The position numbers and the translations under genes were made by a program. Source: CAVONV01 sp963697355 (GTDB lineage: Bacteria; Acidobacteriota; Vicinamibacteria; Marinacidobacterales; DATDRI01). From it: a stretch of 14,955 bases of DNA. This document shows positions 1 to 7,881 of the stretch, one piece after another (positions within the stretch are counted from its first letter, which is position 1; each line of letters starts with the position of its first letter). The notes under the pieces are model-generated. The model was not told the origin of the DNA and ran no database searches. It was given only the letters and a program-made list of their open reading frames with translations. The stretch spans positions 1-14,955 of the forward strand of contig CAVONV010000019.1 in NCBI GenBank assembly GCA_963697355.1, written 5' to 3'.

Positions 1-128
1 AGCACCTTGATCGCCACGTCTCGTCCCAGCTTGTGATCCTTCGCTCGGTAGACCTCTCCCATGCCGCCCGACCCGAGCAGAGAAGCGATCTCGTAATGGC
101 CGAGTCGGGTGCCGATGGATAGGCTCAT
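1..128 (-). CDS. Ser/Thr protein kinase, N-terminal fragment (runs off the window)
   Basis: Only the first 42 codons lie inside the window. They read as the N-lobe of a Hanks-type (PknB-like) kinase: a short leader, GHYEIASLLG, the glycine loop GSGGMGEVY (about residues 19-27), then RAKDHKLGRDVAIKV with the ATP-binding lysine at residue 41. The ATG at 126-128 overlaps the stop of the preceding kinase gene as ATGA, which fixes the start and suggests translational coupling as the third gene of the operon. The N-terminus (MSLSIGTRLGHYEI) differs from the MIGRTLSHY version of the other kinases here, so it is a more distant paralogue. What follows the kinase domain (propeller, TPR or other sensor) cannot be seen. 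Confidence 0.9.
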   Translation of the reverse strand, partial: MSLSIGTRLGHYEIASLLGSGGMGEVYRAKDHKLGRDVAIKV

Positions 129-2785
129 TGCCTTGAATCTGCCATCCAGTTCAACACAACGGTGATCGAGGAACGCTCTTGTGTGATTGTTGTTATCAGG
201 AAACGCTGGCCGTCTCCAGTCACATCGTAGGCACCACCGAACGGGCGAATACCTGTCTCGAAGAGCGGCTTGGGAGTGCCAATTTGTAAAGCAGGATCGG
301 TCGGATCTATCTCAACAGACATGAGCGCCTGGTCGAGACGGAGGTAGAAAAGTTCCTTCCCATCCGCTCGCCAGCGGGAGTCGGTTCCGCCGCCCGTTGA
401 GACCTGCCATTTCTCACCCGAAGATGGAAAGGGCTGGACGTAAATCTCGGGACTTCCCGATTCAACCGATGTGTATGAAATCCATTTTCCATCCGGGGAG
501 AACCGACCCTGTCGCTCATCGAACGGTGTTTCAGTGATTGGAAACGGCTCTTCATCGTCCGAGAACGGCAGGAGCCACGAATCCCACGAGTCCACTCTCG
601 ACTCGCAGAGGAGGTGACGGCCATCTGGCGACCAACTTGTGGCCCGTATCGCATTGTTCAGTGTGCGGACGGGCATCCCCTCTCCGGTGCTCCTTATCGG
701 CTTATGAAAGACGTTCCAGTTTCCATCTCTGCTGGAAGAAAAGGCGATTTGTTGCCCATCGGGCGACCAGATCGGAGCTGTGTCTTGTGAAGGATGCATT
801 GTGAAACGTGATGATGTCCCGCGCAGCAAATTGGTGAGCCAAATGTCTACATTGCCTGTCAAAACATCAACTCGTTCTGCAGCGAAGCTCCGGCCGTCGG
901 GAGAAAGACTGACGATGCCGGGGTCTGTTGCGTCGCCTACGTCGTACACCCCCGTAGGACCGGCTGCGCCTACGTTGGTACCATCTCGATCGAACCAAAG
1001 TGGTTGTTGGAGGCCGGCGATCTCGCCACTGTGATAGAGCAAGACACCGTTGTCCGAGACTGAGAAACCGGCAAGCCCGAGTCCCGGGTTATACCGAACG
1101 GATTCTGCGACGGTGAACGGATCGCCAGTGAGCTCGAACGAAGTTGAGTCGAATTGCTGCGCTGTCAGTCTGTCCTGGTTCGCGACAAGGAGATATCCCG
1201 GTGGCGCGTATTCCGCATTCAAGTGGGCGCTCAATAATCGCTTCGTCTCTTGTGATTCGGTCGAGCCAATGTAGACACCGCTGAGGCCCTCATCCGTGCT
1301 GCGCGCGAGATAAAGGAAATGGCGACCATCCGGTAGGAAGTAGGGATGGAGGTGACCAGTTTCTTTACGAGCATGATTGAGCTCTACCACTTGGACCGGC
1401 TGGCCGCCTTCCGCTGGAATCAGCTGCAGTCGGCCTTCGGAACTGAAGACAATTTCGTTATGTCGGCCCCACGTGCCACCGCGGTGGGAATGTGCATCGC
1501 AAAGGATTTCCGGAACACCACCCGCGGAAAGCACTTTCTTCAGCTTCCCTTCGGCGAAGAAGCCGATGAAGCGGCTGTCCGGTGACCAGAAAGGCAGGTT
1601 TGCATCGTCGGTGCCAGCCAACAACCGTGGCTCCACAGAATCCAGGGGGCGCACGTACAATCCACGCTTGCCGTCAGGGGTGATACCGACATGAGCCAGC
1701 ATACTGCCGTCCGGCGCTACCGCGAACTGCACAAGGCTGAATTTGACGTGAGACGGTGGGAGAATCGAGAGACGAATGGGCCGTACGGCCATCGATGGTG
1801 AAGTGAAATGCCAAACAGCTACGACCGCGCTCAACAACCCTAGGGCAGCGGCAAGCGCCCAGGCCACCTTTTCTCGGAACCTTGTAGCGCTTAGACCTTG
1901 GGCCTGTCGTCGTTGTCCGTCGGCTTCCCCCCACTCCAACTCTCCGTGAGATTCCAGCTCAATGCGGACGTCCGCGATGTCATGTATACGGCGATCTGCT
2001 TCCTTGTGGAGACAACGACGAAGAAGACTCTGTATCAGGATAGGTGTCGTTGCGGGTAGTGCCTCCCAGTCCGGCTCGCGCTCCACGATCTTGGCAATCG
2101 TGTCCGTGACGGTCTCGCCAAGGTATGCTGCCTTGCCAGTCAATGCCTCATACAAACAGCAACCAAAGGCCCAAATGTCGGTTCGCTTGTCAGCGGCCTT
2201 ACCTCGCGCCTGTTCAGGACTCATGTAGGGAGCGGTACCGAGAAGGACACCTGTTTCCGTAGCGTCTCTGGTGATGGTTGGGGACTCCGACAATTGCTGC
2301 GTGGGCGTCTCTCCCGCCATCGCCTTAGCCAATCCGAAATCCAAAACTTTGACCTTGCCCTCGGGCGTCACCTTGATGTTGGCTGGTTTCAAATCCCGAT
2401 GAATCACACCTTTCTCATGTGCCGCTTCGAGACCTTCGGCGATTTGCTGGAAGAGAGGAAGAGCTTCATCAATGGGAACAGGACCTCGTCTGATGCGCTC
2501 CGCCAGTGTTTCTCCCGGCACATACTCCAGTGCTAGGAAGTGCACACCATCGGATTCCTCGAGCTCGTGGATGGCGGCAATATTGGGATGATTCATTGAG
2601 GCGAGCAGTTTAGCTTCTCGCTCGAATCTAGCGAGGCGTTCTTTGTTCTCGGAGAATGCTCTTGGCAGGACCTTAACAGCTACTTCACGATCCAGTTTGG
2701 TGTCCTTGGCAAGGTAAACCTCCCCCATTCCACCTTCGCCGATCTTCTCTAAGACCTTGTAGTGGGAGAGAGTCCGGCCAATCAT
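125..2785 (-). CDS. Transmembrane Ser/Thr protein kinase with C-terminal WD40-like (PD40/TolB-type) beta-propeller
   Basis: 886 aa. The kinase domain spans about residues 9-278, with glycine loop GEGGMGEV (16-23), VAVK lysine 38, catalytic HRDLKPAN (129-136, Asp131), DFG 149-151 and an activation-segment end GTAPYMSPE (to 191). All catalytic residues are present, so activity is expected. A charged juxtamembrane stretch leads to one membrane helix at about 307-327 (AWALAAALGLLSAVVAVW). The remaining ~550 residues contain repeated SPDG/TPDG-type blades (for example WSPDGQQIAF, FSPDGKWISY, WRADGKELFY), typical of WD40-like propellers that sit outside the membrane and may bind a ligand or protein. 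The start lies in an ATGA overlap with the upstream TPR kinase gene and the end in an ATGA overlap with the next kinase. A GGAGG lies about 20 bases upstream of the ATG, so coupling is likely. Substrate and signal are unknown. Confidence 0.93.
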   Translation of the reverse strand: MIGRTLSHYKVLEKIGEGGMGEVYLAKDTKLDREVAVKVLPRAFSENKERLARFEREAKLLASMNHPNIAAIHELEESDGVHFLALEYVPGETLAERIRRGPVPIDEALPLFQQIAEGLEAAHEKGVIHRDLKPANIKVTPEGKVKVLDFGLAKAMAGETPTQQLSESPTITRDATETGVLLGTAPYMSPEQARGKAADKRTDIWAFGCCLYEALTGKAAYLGETVTDTIAKIVEREPDWEALPATTPILIQSLLRRCLHKEADRRIHDIADVRIELESHGELEWGEADGQRRQAQGLSATRFREKVAWALAAALGLLSAVVAVWHFTSPSMAVRPIRLSILPPSHVKFSLVQFAVAPDGSMLAHVGITPDGKRGLYVRPLDSVEPRLLAGTDDANLPFWSPDSRFIGFFAEGKLKKVLSAGGVPEILCDAHSHRGGTWGRHNEIVFSSEGRLQLIPAEGGQPVQVVELNHARKETGHLHPYFLPDGRHFLYLARSTDEGLSGVYIGSTESQETKRLLSAHLNAEYAPPGYLLVANQDRLTAQQFDSTSFELTGDPFTVAESVRYNPGLGLAGFSVSDNGVLLYHSGEIAGLQQPLWFDRDGTNVGAAGPTGVYDVGDATDPGIVSLSPDGRSFAAERVDVLTGNVDIWLTNLLRGTSSRFTMHPSQDTAPIWSPDGQQIAFSSSRDGNWNVFHKPIRSTGEGMPVRTLNNAIRATSWSPDGRHLLCESRVDSWDSWLLPFSDDEEPFPITETPFDERQGRFSPDGKWISYTSVESGSPEIYVQPFPSSGEKWQVSTGGGTDSRWRADGKELFYLRLDQALMSVEIDPTDPALQIGTPKPLFETGIRPFGGAYDVTGDGQRFLITTITQERSSITVVLNWMADSRQ

Positions 2786-5766
2786 GACTCTAGCTTCTTT
2801 CTCGCTTCCTCCACCCGCTCGCGATCCATGTCGCCGTCTTTCCAGTATTCGTGGAAGCGACGGTAGTACTCACGGGCCTTTTCCACGTCGCCTTGGTTCT
2901 CGTGGATCTTTCCTAGGAAGTAAAAGCTGCGGACGTAGGGGATGGGCCACTCGACACGCTCGGTCGTGCTTTCGATGATCCGTTGAAACCACTCGGCAGC
3001 TTTTTCTTCGTCGCCGGCAACCATATGAGCAGAGGCCAAGGAGAACCAGATGGGAACGTGCTGGGGGCGGCGCGGATTGGCCCAGTCGCGCAATGCCCGG
3101 GGAGGCAGCAACGACTGAGCGCGTTGAAGCTCCTCGAGAGCGTGAGAGGTATCGCCACGAGCGAGCGCGAGCTCTCCTTGTAAGTGATGGTAACGCCTCG
3201 TTTCCTTCTGCGTTGGAAGCGCCTCCGCCTTGGTCCTGAGCTCCTGAGCCGTCTTTTCGGCGTCACTCCAGCGGCCGAGCTTGGCCAGAGCCAGCGCCGT
3301 CAAATAGAGTCCCTCCCACTCGGGAAAGTTCCCCTTGCCCTCCATCCGTGCTCTTTCAGTGAACTCCAGGCTCCTTGCAGCCTGACCTTGCTCGAGAAGC
3401 ACGTATGCCGCATAGTTGTGTGTAGAACCGTGTTCGCTGTCCGGTTCCTCGTAATCGCGAAGGGCTTCCTCGAGGATATCCATCCCCTCTCGTACCCGGC
3501 CGTGATAGACGCGGGTGATCGCCTGGTATCGACTCCCCTCCAACCTCCAGGCCGCTACTTGTAGCTCGGTCAAGCGCTTTGCCGCTCGAACCGCCCGCTC
3601 CCAGTTGTCTTGAAGGGTGAAATAAATCCAGAAGCCAATCTGAGGTTCTGAAGAAAGCGGACTCAAAACCTCAGCCCTTTGCAGGGCCTCCAATGTCTCG
3701 GTGTCGAGCTTCCCGCATCCGATCAAATACAGACCGAGATTGGAGTAGCCTCTCGGGTTGTCAGGGTGGTTGGCCAAATACTCCTGAAGCACCTGGAGCC
3801 CCATTTCATACTGCCCCCGCTGAGCGTAGCATTGCGCGAGACAAAGGTATGTATTAGGGAACGGGTGCCCGAGCTTCCTCAACTCCTCGAACAACTCAAT
3901 CGCCTCATCGAATCGTTCGAACATCGTGAGCCGGCGCGCCATGTTGTGCCGGGGTCCCCTGGCATCGGGATCGAGCTCAATGGTCTTGCGGTAGGTTTCA
4001 AACGCGCGTTGCCAGGTCTCCTCGCTCAGAGCGTAGTACCATCCTTCCACCAGAAGGCGCCCGGGTACCGTGAGTCGATCGACTTGATCCAGGGCCCTCC
4101 GAGCGTACTCCTTGGCCTGGTTCCTGTTCCCGAGGTTGTTATGGACTATGGACAGCCTGTGGAGCGCTGCGGCGAACCGAGGGTCCAGCTGGACGGCTTT
4201 CTCACAAAGGGGAATGGGCTCTTCGCGCAGGCCGCGTAGATTGCAGTCCACGCATTCCGTGTAGTAGCGGAAAGCCTCGACCGACGAAGTGGTCACATCT
4301 TCGATGGCCAGATCATAACTGGTTTCCTCTGCAGTCTTGGGCACCTCCAGGCTCGCCTTGATTTTACGTGTGAGCTCGTCCACCAGGGGGAAGATACTCG
4401 ACTCTCCTGAACCCTCGATTCTTTCCGTGTTCAATATCCTTCCGGTCGATGCATCCTGTATTCTTATATTGATACGGATGATGTCTCCCGACTTCATGTA
4501 GCTACCGAGGACGACCGTCCGGCTGTTCGCCCTTTCGGCGATCTCTTGAATGATGTCCAGAGAGGTGATGTGCTCGTCGAGCTGTTTCATGTCCCGTAGA
4601 ATCTGGTAGAGCCTCTCTGTGCTCAGAACACTGAGGCTCGGCGATTGGGAGAGATCGGTCACCAACATGTCGGTCAAGCCGGTGCGAAGCCATTCGAGAT
4701 CCGGTTCACCGGAGGCGTTCTCGAAATGCAGCACTGCAATGGAGGGCTTGGAGCCGGCAGCAGGCTCTTCTTCCAGAGGTGAAGTTTGAGGTCGCAAAAC
4801 GAGCCATCCAATGATCAACAAAGCTATGGCTCCAGTCGCGGCAGCCAGGATACCGAGTTTACGTCGGGGCACGGAGATGACCGGAGAGACAGAGCCTGAT
4901 TCAAGGTGGCGTCGCGTGGACCGAAGATCGATCACCGTGTCGTGGATCGTTTGATATCGCTCCGCGGGCTCTTTGGATAGGCACTTGTCGACAATATGTT
5001 GGAGCTCGAAGCGCGTTTCGTCCGCTGCGTTCGAGCCCAGATGGGTCAGTCTTGGAGCCGCATCGTTCAAGATGGCATGGAGCGTATCCAATCCACTCTT
5101 GCCCTCAAAAGGAACCCGACCGCTCAGCATCTCGTGGAGTACGATCCCGAAACTGAAGATATCGCTCCGGTGATCGACCTTTCGTCCGCGGGCCTGTTCA
5201 GGCGACATGTAGGAAACGGTCCCCATGACCTTGCCCGGATCCGTTTCACCGCTCCGCGTGAGGGTCTCGATGTCGCTCCCTTCCCCGGCTAGAGGCTCTA
5301 TGAGTTTGGCTAGGCCAAAATCGATGATCTTGGTGTGACCGTCGTCGGTCACCATGATGTTGGCCGGTTTCAAATCCCGGTGGACGATACCTTCATCGTG
5401 AGCTTTGGCAAGTCCTTCACCGATGTCGGTAGCGATTTCCAGTGCGCGACGAAGAGGCAAGGGGCCCTTGGCAATCGTGTCGCGGAGCTTCTCGCCCCGA
5501 ATAAGCTCCATGGCGATGAAGGTGACTCCCTCAGCCTCGTCGATCTCGTGCACGACACCAATATGAGGATGTTCGAGCTTCGCCGCAGCCTTGGCCTCCT
5601 GGACGAATCGGCGTTTGCGCTCGGCGTCAGCGACGAGCTCAGGCGGGAGAACTTTGAGGGCCACCTCGCGGTCGAGTTTCAGGTCGAGGGCACGGTACAC
5701 GATACCCATGCCGCCTCGGCTGATCTCAGAGAGGATTTTGTAATGCGAGAGGGTGCGCCCGATCAT
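2782..5766 (-). CDS. Transmembrane Ser/Thr protein kinase with TolB-like domain and TPR repeats
   Basis: 994 aa from the ATG at 5764-5766. That start is chosen because it has GGAGG 7 bases upstream and gives the MIGRTLSHYKIL N-terminus shared with its paralogues; a longer in-frame extension to 5868 would span the promoter. Kinase domain residues 9-285: Lys38, HRDLKPAN 129-136, DFG 149-151, SYMSPE 185-190. The glycine loop reads ISRGGMG, with Ser replacing the usual first glycine. A membrane helix lies at about 304-324. Residues about 342-470 (PSIAVLHFENASGEPDLEWL onward) match the TolB N-terminal/FlgO-like fold often fused to signalling proteins. From about 545 to the end are tandem tetratricopeptide repeats (AAALHRLSIVHNNLGN, PRGYSNLGLYLIGCGK and others) for protein binding. 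It is the first gene of the kinase operon, and its stop overlaps the next start (ATGA). Confidence 0.93.
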   Translation of the reverse strand: MIGRTLSHYKILSEISRGGMGIVYRALDLKLDREVALKVLPPELVADAERKRRFVQEAKAAAKLEHPHIGVVHEIDEAEGVTFIAMELIRGEKLRDTIAKGPLPLRRALEIATDIGEGLAKAHDEGIVHRDLKPANIMVTDDGHTKIIDFGLAKLIEPLAGEGSDIETLTRSGETDPGKVMGTVSYMSPEQARGRKVDHRSDIFSFGIVLHEMLSGRVPFEGKSGLDTLHAILNDAAPRLTHLGSNAADETRFELQHIVDKCLSKEPAERYQTIHDTVIDLRSTRRHLESGSVSPVISVPRRKLGILAAATGAIALLIIGWLVLRPQTSPLEEEPAAGSKPSIAVLHFENASGEPDLEWLRTGLTDMLVTDLSQSPSLSVLSTERLYQILRDMKQLDEHITSLDIIQEIAERANSRTVVLGSYMKSGDIIRINIRIQDASTGRILNTERIEGSGESSIFPLVDELTRKIKASLEVPKTAEETSYDLAIEDVTTSSVEAFRYYTECVDCNLRGLREEPIPLCEKAVQLDPRFAAALHRLSIVHNNLGNRNQAKEYARRALDQVDRLTVPGRLLVEGWYYALSEETWQRAFETYRKTIELDPDARGPRHNMARRLTMFERFDEAIELFEELRKLGHPFPNTYLCLAQCYAQRGQYEMGLQVLQEYLANHPDNPRGYSNLGLYLIGCGKLDTETLEALQRAEVLSPLSSEPQIGFWIYFTLQDNWERAVRAAKRLTELQVAAWRLEGSRYQAITRVYHGRVREGMDILEEALRDYEEPDSEHGSTHNYAAYVLLEQGQAARSLEFTERARMEGKGNFPEWEGLYLTALALAKLGRWSDAEKTAQELRTKAEALPTQKETRRYHHLQGELALARGDTSHALEELQRAQSLLPPRALRDWANPRRPQHVPIWFSLASAHMVAGDEEKAAEWFQRIIESTTERVEWPIPYVRSFYFLGKIHENQGDVEKAREYYRRFHEYWKDGDMDRERVEEARKKLES

Positions 5767-5768
5767 GG

Positions 5769-5778
5769 GGAGACCTCC
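5769..5778 (-). promoter_or_regulatory. Ribosome-binding site of the TPR kinase, inside a self-complementary sequence
   Basis: The minus strand reads GGAGGTCTCC just before the ATG at 5766, with GGAGG at 5778-5774. This decides the start. The 9-mer GAGGTCTCC at 5777-5769 recurs exactly as the 5' arm of the terminator hairpin at 5981-5973, and its complement is the 3' arm (5963-5955). Confidence 0.7.
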
Positions 5779-5787
5779 GCTTGCGTG

Positions 5788-5817
5788 AGGATAGTTCTTT
5801 ACCCTGTGAAAAGTCAA
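5788..5817 (-). promoter_or_regulatory. Predicted sigma70-type promoter of the kinase operon
   Basis: On the minus strand TTGACT (5817-5812) and TATCCT (5793-5788) are separated by exactly 18 bases, and the -10 ends 21 bases before the kinase ATG. Transcription from it would give a leader of only about 15 bases. The same elements and spacing stand before the kinase gene at 7007. The match is by eye only. Confidence 0.5.
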
Positions 5818-5945
5818 AGGAGAGAGGGGTCTGAAGGCATTTTCCGCACCGCTCAAAGCTCTCGACACACGTGCTTAGTCATGAGCCTCAGGGTACTTCG
5901 AGAACGAATGGCATCTCGTGCCCACAGGGAAAAGAGACAGCTGCA

Positions 5946-5981
5946 GAATAAAGGGAGGTCTCCAGCAGTGCCGGAGACCTC
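5946..5981 (-). terminator. Rho-independent-type terminator after the NmrA-like gene
   Basis: Perfect 9-base inverted repeat GAGGTCTCC / GGAGACCTC (5955-5963 and 5973-5981) with a 9-base loop. On the minus strand it is followed by CCTTTATTC, a short T-rich tail. It lies about 140 bases past the stop of the reductase gene and about 130 bases before the kinase operon promoter. The T-tract is imperfect, so termination may be partial. On the plus strand no T-tract follows. Confidence 0.55.
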
Positions 5982-6121
5982 AGAATCCAGTAGAGAAGAA
6001 ATCAGCGCTTTGCGAACCTCACAGTTCACCAACGACATCGGTGTTTGGATCGGAAGCGATAGACCACGTTTGCCAAGTCGCCGCTGACGTAGATTGCACA
6101 AACTGGGTATCAGTTGAGGAA
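5982..6121. other. Intergenic stretch without a gene
   Basis: This lies between the reductase stop and the terminator. It would form the 3' untranslated part of the reductase mRNA. Reading frames across it on both strands are antisense-like continuations with no start signal, and I see no structured element. Confidence 0.5.
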
Positions 6122-6808
6122 TCAATCGCCTGCGGCATGCGCGAGCGCCGAGGGTGTCTGGCACCCGACGATCGCCGGAGCCTCGTGGATGAGTTCGTCG
6201 TTCTGCAGGGCCTCCACCATGAACAGGGCGAAGTCCACGCGGCGGGTGCGGTTGCTCTCGAGGATGGGGTCGCCCACGTGCCGGCTCCAGACCGGCACGC
6301 CCTGGCTCTCGCCCTCCTCGAGGTCGCTTCCGCGCACGACCGTCCAACGGGTGTCGCTCGCGAATACCCGTCGACAGGCCTCCACCTGGTCGTCGAGCTC
6401 CACGACGCGAAGGAGTTTGGCGAGCCAGCCGAAGGCCTTCACTGCCCACAAGAACTTCCGCGAGTATCGGTCCTTGCCATCGCGCGTGATGTGCCACCCG
6501 CACGAGAACACGAGGCGCGCTCCCGGCTCTGCGTGATCGAGCACTGCCTGGGCCGTTCCGGACGAGTACTGGTGGACCCCCCAGGGGACCAGCACGACAA
6601 GCACCGCATCGCACCCGGCCACCGCGCGCTGGATGACCTCGGGGTCGTTTGTCGCTCCCGGAACGACCGTGATCCGCCCCTCGAACCGGTCGAGCTTCTT
6701 CACGCTCTTCTTGCGGCACACACCCACCACCTCGTAGCCCCTGTCCAGCGCGTGCTGGACCATGTACTGCCCGAGTTTCCCGGAAGCTCCGATGATGCTG
6801 ACCTTCAT
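6122..6808 (-). CDS. NAD(P)-binding NmrA-like / atypical SDR family protein
   Basis: 228 aa, a usual length for single-domain atypical SDR proteins. It opens with beta1-loop-helix MKVSIIGASGKLGQYMVQHAL, where GASGKLG (residues 7-13) is the GxxGxxG dinucleotide-binding loop. This is followed by YEVVGVCRKK, whose basic residues after strand 2 favour NADP(H). Next come ITVVPGATNDPEVIQRAVAGCDAVLVVL (the family's D-(x)-AV-G-DAV pattern) and a late TRWTVVRGSDL like the WTIVRP motif of the family. No YxxxK catalytic pair is evident, so it may be a redox sensor or a reductase/epimerase of unknown substrate. It stands alone on the minus strand, divergent from the kinase gene at 7007. The Shine-Dalgarno sequence is weak (AGAGA about 10 bases upstream of the ATG). 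Confidence 0.87.
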   Translation of the reverse strand: MKVSIIGASGKLGQYMVQHALDRGYEVVGVCRKKSVKKLDRFEGRITVVPGATNDPEVIQRAVAGCDAVLVVLVPWGVHQYSSGTAQAVLDHAEPGARLVFSCGWHITRDGKDRYSRKFLWAVKAFGWLAKLLRVVELDDQVEACRRVFASDTRWTVVRGSDLEEGESQGVPVWSRHVGDPILESNRTRRVDFALFMVEALQNDELIHEAPAIVGCQTPSALAHAAGD

Positions 6809-6829
6809 GACGTTACATCTCTAATGCGC

Positions 6830-6848
6830 TGAGCCATGATGCGGCTCA
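6830..6848. promoter_or_regulatory. Inverted repeat upstream of the NmrA-like gene
   Basis: TGAGCC and GGCTCA flank a 7-base spacer, about 22 bases upstream of the reductase ATG and on the far side of the divergent intergenic region from the kinase. It could be a small operator or a 5' leader hairpin. This is pattern only. Confidence 0.3.
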
Positions 6849-6953
6849 AAACCAACGCGAGGCCGTTGTCTGGTACCTGCCGTCACAAAAGAGACATCTT
6901 ACCCCAAACAAAATGGGCTATTCACTTGGGACCGTCTCTACTCCCTCCAACCT

Positions 6954-7000
6954 TTGACTGTCATCCTTGAAAACGAGTATTCTCATTCCAAACGTGGAGG
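6954..7000 (+). promoter_or_regulatory. Predicted promoter and ribosome-binding site of the rightward kinase gene
   Basis: TTGACT (6954-6959), an 18-base spacer and TATTCT (6978-6983) form a sigma70-like promoter. GGAGG at 6996-7000 is 6 bases before the ATG at 7007. The sequence GGAGGTCCTCC directly before the ATG can fold as GGAG-GTC-CTCC, placing the ribosome-binding site in a small hairpin. The layout closely repeats that of the leftward kinase operon. Confidence 0.55.
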
Positions 7001-7006
7001 TCCTCC

Positions 7007-7881
7007 ATGATTGGCCGGACTCTCTCCCACTACAACATTCTCGAGAAGCTCGGCAGCGGTGGCATGGGAGAAGTGTACATCGCCGAAGACACCAAGCTCA
7101 GCCGCAAGGTGGCGCTGAAAGTACTACCGCGGGAGATGGCCGAGAATGCTGAGCGTCGGGCACGATTTGAGCGTGAGGCCAAGGCTGTCGCCGCTCTCGA
7201 CCACCCCAATATCGTCACCATTTACTCTGTCGAGGAGGCAGAGGGCGTTTACTTCTACACGATGCAGTGGGTGAAGGGAAAAACGCTCACGGAGTTGATA
7301 CCCAAGAAACCTGCTATGTCACTCAACAAGTTCATTGAGATTGCGATTCCTCTGGCCGATGCGGTGAGTGCCGCTCATGAACGAGGGATCATTCACAGGG
7401 ACTTGAAGCCCGACAATCTTATGGTGGGCGGTGATGGGCGGCTCAAGATTCTCGACTTTGGCCTGGCGAAGTTGAAGCCTGGGCATGCGGAGTCCGGCAT
7501 CAGTGAGCTACCCACACAATCGGCTACTGCTGAGGGACGCATCTTGGGTACGGTCGCTTACATGTCACCGGAGCAGGCTGAGGGGAAGTCGGTCGACCAT
7601 CGCTCGGACATCTTCTCGATCGGCATCATTCTCTATGAGATGGCGACCGGTGAGCGACCTTTTAAGGGTGAAACTGCAGCGTCGGTGATGTCGTCGATTT
7701 TACGCGACGATCCGCCCGAGGTGGACACGCTGCGCGATGGTCTACCCCACGACCTCGCGAGAATCGTCCGCCGCTGCTTGGAGAAAGACCCTGCTCGACG
7801 CTTCCAGTCGGTCTTGGATGTGCGCAACGAACTGGAGGACCTCAAGCGGGCGATTGAATCGGACGCTAACGTGATCACCCA
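7007..7881 (+). CDS. Kinase-domain segment of the frameshifted gene
   Basis: First-frame segment of about 290 residues: MIGRTLSHYNILEKLGSGGMGEVY, Lys38 in VALK, HRDLKPDN (130-137, Asp132), DFG 150-152, AYMSPEQ (to 190) and the C-lobe ending near EDLKRAIESD. All catalytic positions are conserved, so this part alone could fold as an active cytosolic kinase. Without correction the frame runs on to a stop at 8204-8206, adding about 108 residues of non-homologous, Arg/Pro/Ser-rich sequence. The start is set by GGAGG at 6996-7000 and by the paralogous N-terminus. Confidence 0.85.

Noticed and set aside
5767..5868. 34-residue N-terminal extension of the TPR kinase
   Set aside because: It would span the predicted promoter and lacks the ribosome-binding site seen at 5774-5778; the paralogue starts at the equivalent ATG.
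5853..6719. 288-codon minus-strand frame over the reductase gene
   Set aside because: Extremely Arg/Gly/Pro-rich, a frame shadow of the NmrA-like gene, which has clear NAD(P)-binding motifs in its own frame.
5335..6832. Long plus-strand frames of 250 and 304 codons
   Set aside because: Antisense to the kinase and reductase genes; no family motifs and no ribosome-binding site.
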